NCBI RefSeq assembly: GCF_016907955.1
Contig: NZ_JAFBCX010000013.1
Location: 1 to 64,000, forward strand
DNA from: Lentzea nigeriaca
GTDB lineage: Bacteria; Actinomycetota; Actinomycetes; Mycobacteriales; Pseudonocardiaceae
DNA length: 64,000 bases
Reading direction: 5' to 3'
A program made the translations under genes and the position numbers. This document shows positions 49,972-56,820 of this stretch, one piece after another. The notes under the pieces were generated by a model. It saw only the letters and a list, made by a program, of their open reading frames with translations. It did no database searches and was not told the origin of the DNA. The stretch's first letter is position 1. Each line of letters starts with the position of its first letter.

Positions 49972-51471
49972 TCAGTGCTCCAGCAAGGAAACGCTGGTGC
50001 GATAGCCGGAGTCGCCGACGTACGGCACCGGCCGTCCGATGCCGACGGTGACCGTGACGTCCTTCCCTGCGATGTCACCGGTCGGGAAGTAACGGCTCGG
50101 GATCAGCCCGCCAGGACACCAGCTGCGCGGGTTGCTCGTGGTGTTGTTGCGGAAGATTCCCGGATTGCCGTCCGGGCTGTACTGCTCCAGGTTCGCGCAG
50201 TCCACCGCGGTGGAGAACGAGCCTACCCTGGTGCCGTTCACCGACACGGTGACCGTGGTGTTCGAGTACTCCTCGCCGCCCGCGACGGAGCCGTAGCCGG
50301 CGATCACCAGGGCGATGTCGCCGCGATTGCCGGTGGCGGTGTGCCGGACCGGGCCCGCGGTGATGGAGTTGGTGGTCTCGCGAACGCCGGAGATCATCCC
50401 CGCCACGTCGTGGTCCCGCGCGGTCAGTTCGACGCTGGAGATCAGCGACATCGAGTACTTGAAACCGATCGCCTTGAACTCGGGCGTGACCTCGGGGTGC
50501 GAGTCGCACGGGTCACCGCCGTACGGGTTGGAGCCGCCGCCGATGCCGAGGTACACGTCCTTGTCCGGATCGGCCAGCGCACCGGCGTACGGACCGAGGT
50601 CGGCATCCGGGAAGGTGTAGTTCGCCTTGGCGCCGCGCCAGTAATTGCTGAACGGGGTGATGAAGTCCTGCAGGGTCACCCTCGGCGTGGTCGCGGTCGG
50701 CGTCGTGCCCTTCGGCACGGCCACGTAGAACACCGTGCCGATCCGGTCGTAGTTGTCGCACTGCGCGTGATAGCTCACCCGCACCCGGAGATCGTCACCG
50801 ATCAACGCTTTCTCCGCGTCGGTCAGCTTCCTCGCGAACTCGGTGCCGCGGTTCCACATCAGCACGCCCGCGGGCGGGGTGTAGCCGACCGGGTCGTTGC
50901 TCGTGTAGATGCCGAACTGCGGGATGTGGTCGAACACCGCGATGGTGCCGCCGCCGGGCGTGCCGCTGCTGGTGCCGTACACCTCGAACTCGTAGATCCT
51001 CGCGGCGGTGTCGGCGGTCTGGGTCGGTGTGGTGACGACGAGTTTGGCGTAGCGGGCGTTGGTCGCGGCGATCGGGTGCGTCGTCGTGCTCGCGGTGTTG
51101 TTCGTGACGGACGCCGCCGTGGTCCACGTGTTGCCGTCCGTGGACAACTGCACGGCGAACGCCTTGGTGTTGTACGTGGTGGACTCGCCACCGGCGCCCG
51201 CGTGCTTGACGGTGAAGCCGGTGATCGACGCGGGCACGCCGAGATCGACCTGCAGGTACTTGTTGCTCGCCGTCGAGCACCACTTGTCGCTGTTGCCACC
51301 GGTGACGCTGCCGTTGACGGCCTTCTCCGGTCCTTCCGTGCTCGCGCACGCGGCGGAGCCCGTGGCCGGCCTGTTCAACGCCAGGTTGGTGTCGGCGGCG
51401 ACCGCGGCCGGCGAACCGGCCAACAGGGACAGGGCCGCCACACCCAACGACACTTTCGTCCGAAGCGTCAT
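49972..51471 (-). CDS. Secreted discoidin (F5/8 type C) plus PNGase F-like protein
   Basis: 499 residues. Signal peptide (1-25); F5/8 type C/CBM32-like domain (28-170: TNLALNRPATGSAACAS, SNKYLQVDLGVPASITGFTV, ARYAKLVVTTPT); a 320-residue remainder whose two beta-sandwich segments (VFDHIPQFGIYTS, RVRVSYHAQCDNYDRIGTV, GIGGGSNPYGGDPCDSH, NPRSWCPGGLIPSRYF) resemble peptide-N-glycosidase F N- and C-domains. If correct, it would strip N-glycans from glycoproteins such as plant extensins. ATG 51471 is chosen over ATG 51483 because GAGG stands six bases before it. The family assignment is from motif memory only. Confidence 0.55.
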   Translation of the reverse strand: MTLRTKVSLGVAALSLLAGSPAAVAADTNLALNRPATGSAACASTEGPEKAVNGSVTGGNSDKWCSTASNKYLQVDLGVPASITGFTVKHAGAGGESTTYNTKAFAVQLSTDGNTWTTAASVTNNTASTTTHPIAATNARYAKLVVTTPTQTADTAARIYEFEVYGTSSGTPGGGTIAVFDHIPQFGIYTSNDPVGYTPPAGVLMWNRGTEFARKLTDAEKALIGDDLRVRVSYHAQCDNYDRIGTVFYVAVPKGTTPTATTPRVTLQDFITPFSNYWRGAKANYTFPDADLGPYAGALADPDKDVYLGIGGGSNPYGGDPCDSHPEVTPEFKAIGFKYSMSLISSVELTARDHDVAGMISGVRETTNSITAGPVRHTATGNRGDIALVIAGYGSVAGGEEYSNTTVTVSVNGTRVGSFSTAVDCANLEQYSPDGNPGIFRNNTTSNPRSWCPGGLIPSRYFPTGDIAGKDVTVTVGIGRPVPYVGDSGYRTSVSLLEH

Positions 51472-51595
51472 GCGAAACCTCATTCGTTCGGCAGGGAGAG
51501 GTTGTCGAGCGCCCACGTATGTGAACGCTGATCACAACGACGATCGAACATTCGACAAACCTTGCTGAGCAAGGAAAAGTCGGGTTACGGCGCGA

Positions 51596-51613
51596 TGGGA
51601 ACGTTCACATTCA
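51596..51613. promoter_or_regulatory. 18-nt repeat, LacI-operator-like (copy 1)
   Basis: TGGGAACGTTCACATTCA, identical to 53079-53096. Its first 14 bases form an imperfect palindrome TGGGAACGTTCACA. It lies 125 bp upstream of the PNGase F-like gene. Confidence 0.5.
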
Positions 51614-51616
51614 ACT

Positions 51617-51795
51617 CGCCCGGTTCACCCAGGACGGGGTGCTGCGGTTCGAGGGCAGGCGCGACGCCCAGTCTCGGTCGGGCCGCACTGGTTGCCCACC
51701 ACCAGGCCTGTTCGCCGAACTCGCGGGTGCGCCGGCCGCGTCGGCGTGGGCCGCGGGGCAGCGGATGTACCGCACGGGCGACCTCGTCCTCCACC
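51617..51795 (+). pseudogene. Putative NRPS adenylation-domain fragments
   Basis: One frame reads ARFTQDGVLRFEGRRDAQ, resembling core A8 (..W..DG.LEFLGRRD.QVK), followed about 30 codons later by GQRMYRTGDLVL, core A7 (YRTGDL). A7 normally precedes A8, so the piece would be a rearranged join of two adenylation domains. No start, no continuation on either side. Identification rests on two short motifs. Confidence 0.45.
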
Positions 51796-51884
51796 GGCCG
51801 CTATCACCGCGCACAGCAGCACACATTCAACTGTCGGGCCGGTCGTCGGCAGCCCCCTACCCGGACCCCGCGCGTCACCATGAC

Positions 51885-52007
51885 ATCCGAGGCTGCGCCG
51901 CAATGGGCCGAGGCGTACTTCGCGGCAACCTCCGGCGGCCGCAAGAGGTTGCCGCGAAGTACGACCCTGACCGCGCGTTCGTGTTCGCTCAGGCCGTGCC
52001 GCGGTGA
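51885..52007 (+). pseudogene. C-terminal relic of a BBE-type FAD-linked oxidase, frameshifted
   Basis: One frame gives EAAPQWAEAYFAA, and a second frame continues GNLRRPQEVAAKYDPDRAF, then VFAQAVPR and a stop at 52005-52007. Together they match the berberine-bridge-enzyme tail (W..AYFG.N..RL..VK.KYDPDNVF.F.QSIP). The frame changes at the added GC in TTCGCGGCAAC (expected TTCGGCAAC). The relic overlaps the end of the convergent lacI-type gene. Confidence 0.7.
51915..51962. repeat. Perfect inverted repeat, 18-bp arms, 12-nt loop
   Basis: GTACTTCGCGGCAACCTC (51915-51932) and its exact complement (51945-51962) enclose CGGCGGCCGCAA. It lies inside the oxidase relic and 27 bp after the stop of the lacI-type gene, where it can act as its terminator. 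Confidence 0.85.
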
Positions 52008-53005
52008 CGCAGGCGCGAGGCGGTGCTCGCGCGGCCGGACAGCTTGGGCGGCAGGAGTGTCAGCGGTGCGGTCGGATGCCCGTTCAGCCTGGCGACGAGC
52101 AGCTCCATCGCCTGCCGTCCCAGTTCCTCCGCGGGCAGCTGAACGGACGTCAGCTGCATCTGTTCCGCGAGCTCGTCCGGGCAGATCGCCACGACCGCCA
52201 CGTCGTCGGGCACCCTGCGTCCCAGCGCGCGCAGGCTTCCCGCCACCCAGCCGAGCGCGGCCTCGTTGTGGACGACGAGGGCGGTCATCGCCGGTTGGGT
52301 ACGCAGCAACGAGCGCACGGACGCCAGTACCGACTCGTAGTCGTCCTCCGCCGGTAGCGCTGTCGAGGCGATACCGCGCCGCATGGCCGCCGCGCCGAAC
52401 CCGGCCATCGTGCGCTGCGCGTAGCCGGTGTTGCGCTGGTACACGACGCTCGGGGCGCCGAGGAACCCGATGTAGCGGTGGCCGAGGTCGGCCAGGTGGT
52501 CGACACACCGAGCCCCGGCGGCCTCGAAGTCGAGGTCCACACAGGTCAGTCCCTTGACCGCCGCCGGACGTCCGATGAGGACGGACGGCTGTCCCATCTG
52601 CCGCAGCAGCGGCACGCGGTCGTCGTCGAGTTCCACGTCCATCACCAGGAAACCGTCGACCTGGGCGCTGCCCGCGACCCTGCGCAGGCCCTGCGCTCCC
52701 TGGTCCGCCGTCACCAGCAGCACGTCCATGTCGTGCCTGCGCGCTGTCGTGACCGCCGCCGTCACGAAGCGCATCAGCACGGGCAGGTGCACGCCGGGAC
52801 GCAGCGGCAGCACCAGCGCCACCACGTTGGCTCTGCTCGTCGCGAGCGCCCGAGCGCCGGCGTGCGGGTGGTAGCCCAGCAGCCGGATGCTCTCCCTGAC
52901 CTTGGTGCGGGTCTGCGGCGAGATCGACCGCTTGCCCGTGAGCACGTAGGAGACGGTGCTCGGCGCTACGCCGGCATGCCTCGCCACATCCGCGATGGTG
53001 ACCAC
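51989..53005 (-). CDS. LacI-family regulator
   Basis: 338 residues: TIADVARHAGVAPSTVSYVLTGKRSISPQTRTKVRESIRLLGYHPHAGARAL and a ligand-binding core (VVALVLPLRPGVHLPVLMRFV, QVDGFLVMDVELDDDRVPLLR, HRYIGFLGAP, PDDVAVVAICPDELAEQMQLTSVQ). Its own promoter carries a rhamnose-type operator (53022) and a TGGGAACGTTCACA element (53079). Probable local regulator of the PL11/CE2 genes that start 440 bp away in the opposite direction, or of the PNGase F-like gene. GTG 53005 has GGAGGTG at 53011-53017. Confidence 0.9.
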   Translation of the reverse strand: MVTIADVARHAGVAPSTVSYVLTGKRSISPQTRTKVRESIRLLGYHPHAGARALATSRANVVALVLPLRPGVHLPVLMRFVTAAVTTARRHDMDVLLVTADQGAQGLRRVAGSAQVDGFLVMDVELDDDRVPLLRQMGQPSVLIGRPAAVKGLTCVDLDFEAAGARCVDHLADLGHRYIGFLGAPSVVYQRNTGYAQRTMAGFGAAAMRRGIASTALPAEDDYESVLASVRSLLRTQPAMTALVVHNEAALGWVAGSLRALGRRVPDDVAVVAICPDELAEQMQLTSVQLPAEELGRQAMELLVARLNGHPTAPLTLLPPKLSGRASTASRLRHRGTA

Positions 53006-53021
53006 GTCGGCACCTCCGAGT

Positions 53022-53037
53022 GTTGAAGCGTTTCGAC
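53022..53037. promoter_or_regulatory. Rhamnose-type operator before LacI gene
   Basis: GTTGAAGCGTTTCGAC matches GTTGAAACGTTTCAAC at 14 of 16 positions and touches the ribosome-site region of the lacI-type gene. Confidence 0.6.
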
Positions 53038-53078
53038 AACATTACGGGCGGGTGATGCCCTTCGTTCACCACCGAAGG

Positions 53079-53096
53079 TGGGAACGTTCACATTCA
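53079..53096. promoter_or_regulatory. 18-nt repeat, LacI-operator-like (copy 2)
   Basis: TGGGAACGTTCACATTCA, identical over all 18 positions to 51596-51613; 74 bp upstream of the lacI-type start. Confidence 0.5.
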
Positions 53097-53298
53097 CGAT
53101 TGACAGTCGAATTCGAAGCCGGACATGCGGGTTTTCGGCGACCGGAAGGTGATGATCAGGCCAGGCGCACGGGCCGGAATCCTCCGGGACCGTGAACGTG
53201 CACAGCACCTCCTCGGCGTCGAGACTTAATCGAATCGCTTCGACCCGACAACGTGAACGTGGCACGGCTCACAGTGGCCGTCAAGAAGCGGCGCTTCC

Positions 53299-53339
53299 GT
53301 TCGACTTGTTCGACACGGGTTCCGTCGAACAAGTCGAAC
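53299..53339. promoter_or_regulatory. Large inverted repeat upstream of PL11 lyase
   Basis: GTTCGACTTGTTCGAC (53299-53314) and its exact complement (53324-53339) enclose ACGGGTTCC. Each arm holds two TTCGAC units. It may be an operator array or an RNA hairpin. Confidence 0.6.
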
Positions 53340-53365
53340 TGCCCGCCCGATTCGACAATTCGACA

Positions 53366-53379
53366 GGAAAACGCTTTCC
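53366..53379. promoter_or_regulatory. LacI-type palindrome before PL11 lyase
   Basis: GGAAAACGCTTTCC has 5-bp perfect arms around ACGC, the usual shape of a LacI-family operator, 64 bp before the chosen start codon. Confidence 0.45.
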
Positions 53380-53442
53380 ACGTTGTGCTGCAACACATTC
53401 GGAGCCTTGCGTCAGTGCCGGGAACGGGTCATCGTAGCCGCC

Positions 53443-55692
53443 GTGGATCTGCGACGAAGCGTTCTGCTCCCGCTGGTGGTCACGGCCGTCCTCGCCGGAC
53501 AGCTGCCCGCGTCCGCACACCTCTCGCCGGGAGAACGCCTCGACCGCGGACTCGTCGCGGCCACCACCTCCGGCGGCGTGCACCTGAGCTGGCGCCTGCT
53601 CGGGCAGGAAGCCACCGGTGCCACGGCGACTGGTGTCGCCGGGCCTGACTTCGCGGTCTACCGCAACGGGAAGCGCATCGCGACCGTCACCGACAGCACC
53701 ACGTACGTCGACACCGGCGCGACTTTCGGTGCGCGCTATCAGGTCGCTCCCCTGCGGCACGGCGTCGCGCTGGGATGGAGCAAGCCGGTCACGGCGTGGA
53801 CCGAGTCGCACTACGACCTGCCGCTGCACAAGCCCGCGGACGGCGTGACACCGGCCGGTGAGCGCTACACCTATTCCGCCAATGATGTCAGCGTCGGCGA
53901 CGTGGACGGCGACGGGCAGTACGAGTACGTCGTGAAGTGGGATCCCAGCAACTCCAAGGACGTCTCGCAGGTCGGCTACACCGGGCCTGTGTACCTCGAC
54001 ACGTACCGGTTCGACGGCACCCTGCTGCACCGGATCGATCTCGGCGTGAACATCAGGGCAGGCGCGCACTACACCCAGTTCCTGGTCTACGACTTCGACG
54101 GCGACGGCCGCGCGGAGCTGATGACGAAGACCGCGCCGGGCACCAGGGACGGACGCGGACGGTACATCACGATGCCGCGCGAGGACGTCCGTGCCGGGTA
54201 CCGGAACACCGACGACTACCGGCTCAGCCCCGACGGCTACCGGACCCACCTGATCGACGTGTTCCGCGGCTGGCACACCCATCCCGAGGTCGTCGCCGGC
54301 CGATGGCCCAAGACGCTGGAGCAGGCGTTCGGCATCGAACAGCGCTACACCTATCCCTTGTCCACAGAGGACTCTGCCGCCCTGGTGGACTACTTCATCG
54401 ACGTCTACGCGCCGTCCCGCAGTGCCAACAACAAGCTGCGCCAGTTCGCGGGGTTCATCGTCGACGGCCCGGAGTACCTGACGGTGTTCGACGGCGCCAC
54501 GGGACGCGAGCTGCAGACCGTGCGCTACGAACCGGGCCGCACCGACGACGGCCTCCTGTGGGGCGACTACGCGATGCCGCGCATCGAACCGGGCAACCGC
54601 GTCGACCGGTTCCTGTCCGGAGTCGCCTACCTGGACGGCGAACGACCGTCCGCGATCTTCGCCCGCGGCTACTACACCCGTTCCACCGTCGCCACCTACG
54701 ACTGGGACGGCAGGCGGCTGCACAAGCGCTGGCTCGTCGACAGCGGCTGGGTGCCGATGACGAACCCGTTCCGCGACACCCCGCACGGCCGTGACGGCAC
54801 GAACCCGAGCCACGCCGAGCTCACCACGCAGGGGGCGCACTCGTTGAGTGTGGCCGACGTGGACGGCGACGGCCGTCAGGAGATCATCTACGGTGGTGCG
54901 ACGCTCGACGACAACGGCGCACTGTTGTACAGCTCCACCGGCGTGCTGCCACCGGGCAGTGCGGACCCGGGAGCCACGGTTCGGGTCGGTCACGGCGACG
55001 CCCTGCACGTCACCGACGTCGACCCGAACCGCCCCGGCCTCGAGATCTACATGGTCCACGAAGGCGCGAGGTATGCCCCGTACGGCTACGCACTGCGCGA
55101 TGCGAGAACCGGCGAAACGATCTACGGCGCGTATTCCGGCATGGACACCGGCCGGGGCATGGTCGGCGACGTCCGCCCGGACGTGCCGGGCATGGAGACG
55201 TGGGCCTCCATGCCGAACGGCTCTGACTCGGCCGGCATCTGGAGCGCGGACGGCCGCCGGCTCGAAACCCGTTCTCCCGGAACGAACATGAGCATCCGCT
55301 GGGCCGGCGATCTGACCAGCCAGATCGTCACCGGCGCCCAGGACGTGACGCCGGCGATCGAAGACTGGCGGCGCGGCACGATGCTCACGGCCACCGGAAC
55401 CCGCGCCAACAACGGCACCAAGGGCAATCCTTCCCTCGTGGCCGATGTTTTCGGCGACTGGCGTGAGGAACTCCTGATGCGGACCCAGGACAGCTCGGCG
55501 TTGCGCTTCTACGTCAGCACCGAACCGACGAACCACAAGATGTACACGCTCATGCACGACCGCCAGTACCGCGTCGAGGTCGCCCGCCAGCAGACCACCT
55601 ACAACCAGCCGTCGTACCTGGGCTTCTACCTCGCCTCGGACGTCGACTGGTCGCGCGTTCCCCTGCCATCGCACCGGAAGGTCGCACCGTGA
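53443..55692 (+). CDS. Secreted rhamnogalacturonan lyase, PL11, with extra loop domain
   Basis: 749 residues. Signal peptide (DLRRSVLLPLVVTAVLAGQLPASA). PL11 eight-bladed propeller with repeated Ca-binding DxDGDG motifs (VGDVDGDGQYEYVVKWDPSNSKD, DFDGDGRAELMTKTAPGT, VADVDGDGRQEIIYGG) and the terminal DVFGDWREELLMRTQDSSALRFY, YNQPSYLGFY. It cleaves the RG-I backbone by beta-elimination. Compared with the second PL11 here (586 residues) it carries about 85 additional residues at 240-340, between KTAPGTRDG and DGPEYLTVF. The start is uncertain: GTG 53443 gives a good signal peptide but lacks a ribosome site. The following esterase overlaps it (GTGA). Confidence 0.92.
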   Translation: MDLRRSVLLPLVVTAVLAGQLPASAHLSPGERLDRGLVAATTSGGVHLSWRLLGQEATGATATGVAGPDFAVYRNGKRIATVTDSTTYVDTGATFGARYQVAPLRHGVALGWSKPVTAWTESHYDLPLHKPADGVTPAGERYTYSANDVSVGDVDGDGQYEYVVKWDPSNSKDVSQVGYTGPVYLDTYRFDGTLLHRIDLGVNIRAGAHYTQFLVYDFDGDGRAELMTKTAPGTRDGRGRYITMPREDVRAGYRNTDDYRLSPDGYRTHLIDVFRGWHTHPEVVAGRWPKTLEQAFGIEQRYTYPLSTEDSAALVDYFIDVYAPSRSANNKLRQFAGFIVDGPEYLTVFDGATGRELQTVRYEPGRTDDGLLWGDYAMPRIEPGNRVDRFLSGVAYLDGERPSAIFARGYYTRSTVATYDWDGRRLHKRWLVDSGWVPMTNPFRDTPHGRDGTNPSHAELTTQGAHSLSVADVDGDGRQEIIYGGATLDDNGALLYSSTGVLPPGSADPGATVRVGHGDALHVTDVDPNRPGLEIYMVHEGARYAPYGYALRDARTGETIYGAYSGMDTGRGMVGDVRPDVPGMETWASMPNGSDSAGIWSADGRRLETRSPGTNMSIRWAGDLTSQIVTGAQDVTPAIEDWRRGTMLTATGTRANNGTKGNPSLVADVFGDWREELLMRTQDSSALRFYVSTEPTNHKMYTLMHDRQYRVEVARQQTTYNQPSYLGFYLASDVDWSRVPLPSHRKVAP

Positions 55693-56690
55693 AACTCCTG
55701 GTCGCAGCAACGGTTCTGCTCAGCACCGTGGTCGTGGTCCCGGCAGCCTCGGCCGCCACCACGAGCACGCCCACCGACCCGAACGTCAGGTACTTCGGCC
55801 GCTGGAACACGAACTCGTCGAGCGCCTACGTCTCGGAGTGGGCAGGCGCCTACCTCGTCGTCGGTTTCACCGGCCGCACGGTGAAGCTCAAGCAGCGCCG
55901 CGCCATCGACTTCTTCGTCAGCATCGACGGCGGACCCGACGTGTCCTACGTGAACCGAACGGGCACCGTGGACCTCACCCCGACTCCCCTGGCGGCGGGC
56001 AACCACACGCTGCGCGTGTCCTACCGCCCGATCGCGGGCTCGTACAAGGGCGACGCGGTGTACCAGGGCATCGAGATCGACTCCGGTGCGAGGACGTTCG
56101 CGCCCACCGTGCCGTCGAAGATCATCGAGTTCGTCGGCGACTCGATCACCGTGGGCCAGCAGTCGTCGAAGCAGGCGCTCACCGCGTACGGCTGGCTGAC
56201 CGGCGAGAAGCTCAGGACCGGCCACACCCAGATCGCCGTGGGCGGCGCGTGCCTGCACCCGGCGGCCGACGGCTGCCTGAGCATGCGCGAGGGCTTCCTG
56301 CGCACCGGCCTCGCGCTGGACGCCCCCGCGTGGAACTTCGACCGTTATCGGGCGAACGCCGTCGTGATCAACCTCGGCACCAACGACGTCGGCCACAGCG
56401 TCACCAAGGACCAGTTCCGCGCCTCCTACGTCACGCTGCTGCAGCGAGCCCGCCAGAAGTACCCGAACGCGGCCATCTTCGCGCTGGGCACGTTCCGCAA
56501 GCGGTACCTTCCGGAGACCCAGGCGGCCGTGCAGACGCTCAACGACGGCGGTGACCGCAACGTGTACTTCGTGAACACCGAGGGCTGGATCAACGAGGCC
56601 ACCGACACGACGGACAACGTGCACCCCAACGACCAGGGCCACCGCAAGATCGCCGACCGGCTGGCACCGATCGTGGCAGCGAAGATCTGA
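55689..56690 (+). CDS. Secreted carbohydrate esterase, CE2 type
   Basis: 333 residues with signal peptide (MKLLVAATVLLSTVVVVPAASA). An N-terminal jelly roll (VRYFGRWNTNSSSAYVSEWAGAYLVVGFTG) precedes an SGNH domain: IEFVGDSITVGQQS (Ser), GGACLH (Gly), INLGTNDVGH (Asn) and DNVHPNDQGH (His). This two-domain order is that of family CE2 acetyl esterases. Coupled by GTGA overlap to the PL11 lyase, it probably removes acetyl groups that block RG-I cleavage. Confidence 0.88.
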   Translation: MKLLVAATVLLSTVVVVPAASAATTSTPTDPNVRYFGRWNTNSSSAYVSEWAGAYLVVGFTGRTVKLKQRRAIDFFVSIDGGPDVSYVNRTGTVDLTPTPLAAGNHTLRVSYRPIAGSYKGDAVYQGIEIDSGARTFAPTVPSKIIEFVGDSITVGQQSSKQALTAYGWLTGEKLRTGHTQIAVGGACLHPAADGCLSMREGFLRTGLALDAPAWNFDRYRANAVVINLGTNDVGHSVTKDQFRASYVTLLQRARQKYPNAAIFALGTFRKRYLPETQAAVQTLNDGGDRNVYFVNTEGWINEATDTTDNVHPNDQGHRKIADRLAPIVAAKI

Positions 56691-56820
56691 GCACCTGGCC
56701 GGAAGTTCCGTCCGCAACCCGCGCCTCGTTGGTAATGACCGGCGCAGGCGCCCAGCCTGCCCGCCGCCGACCCCAGCCGCATCGCCGTGACCGGTGGTGT
56801 GCAGTTGTCCTCCAGGACGA

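Larger units (their letters stand above)
51472..51988. other. Intergenic region with decayed secondary-metabolism fragments
   Basis: No intact gene. It contains an 18-nt sequence repeated at 53079 (51596-51613), a putative NRPS adenylation relic (51617-51795) and an oxidase relic (51885-52007) with a perfect 18-bp-arm hairpin. Confidence 0.6.
53006..53442. other. Divergent region between LacI gene and PL11 lyase
   Basis: No gene seen. Carries operators at 53022-53037 and 53079-53096, a large inverted repeat at 53299-53339, two further TTCGAC copies (53351, 53359) and GGAAAACGCTTTCC at 53366-53379. The stretch 53100-53280 shows nothing recognisable. Confidence 0.55.

Noticed and set aside
51585..51903. 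Minus-strand open frames in the relic region
   Set aside because: No start signals and Arg/Pro-rich; the plus strand carries the recognisable relic motifs.
56744..56760. GCAGGC-GCCCA-GCCTGC as terminator between CE2 and PL11 genes
   Set aside because: Only 6-bp arms in a very GC-rich stretch; not distinguishable from chance, although termination must occur in this interval.
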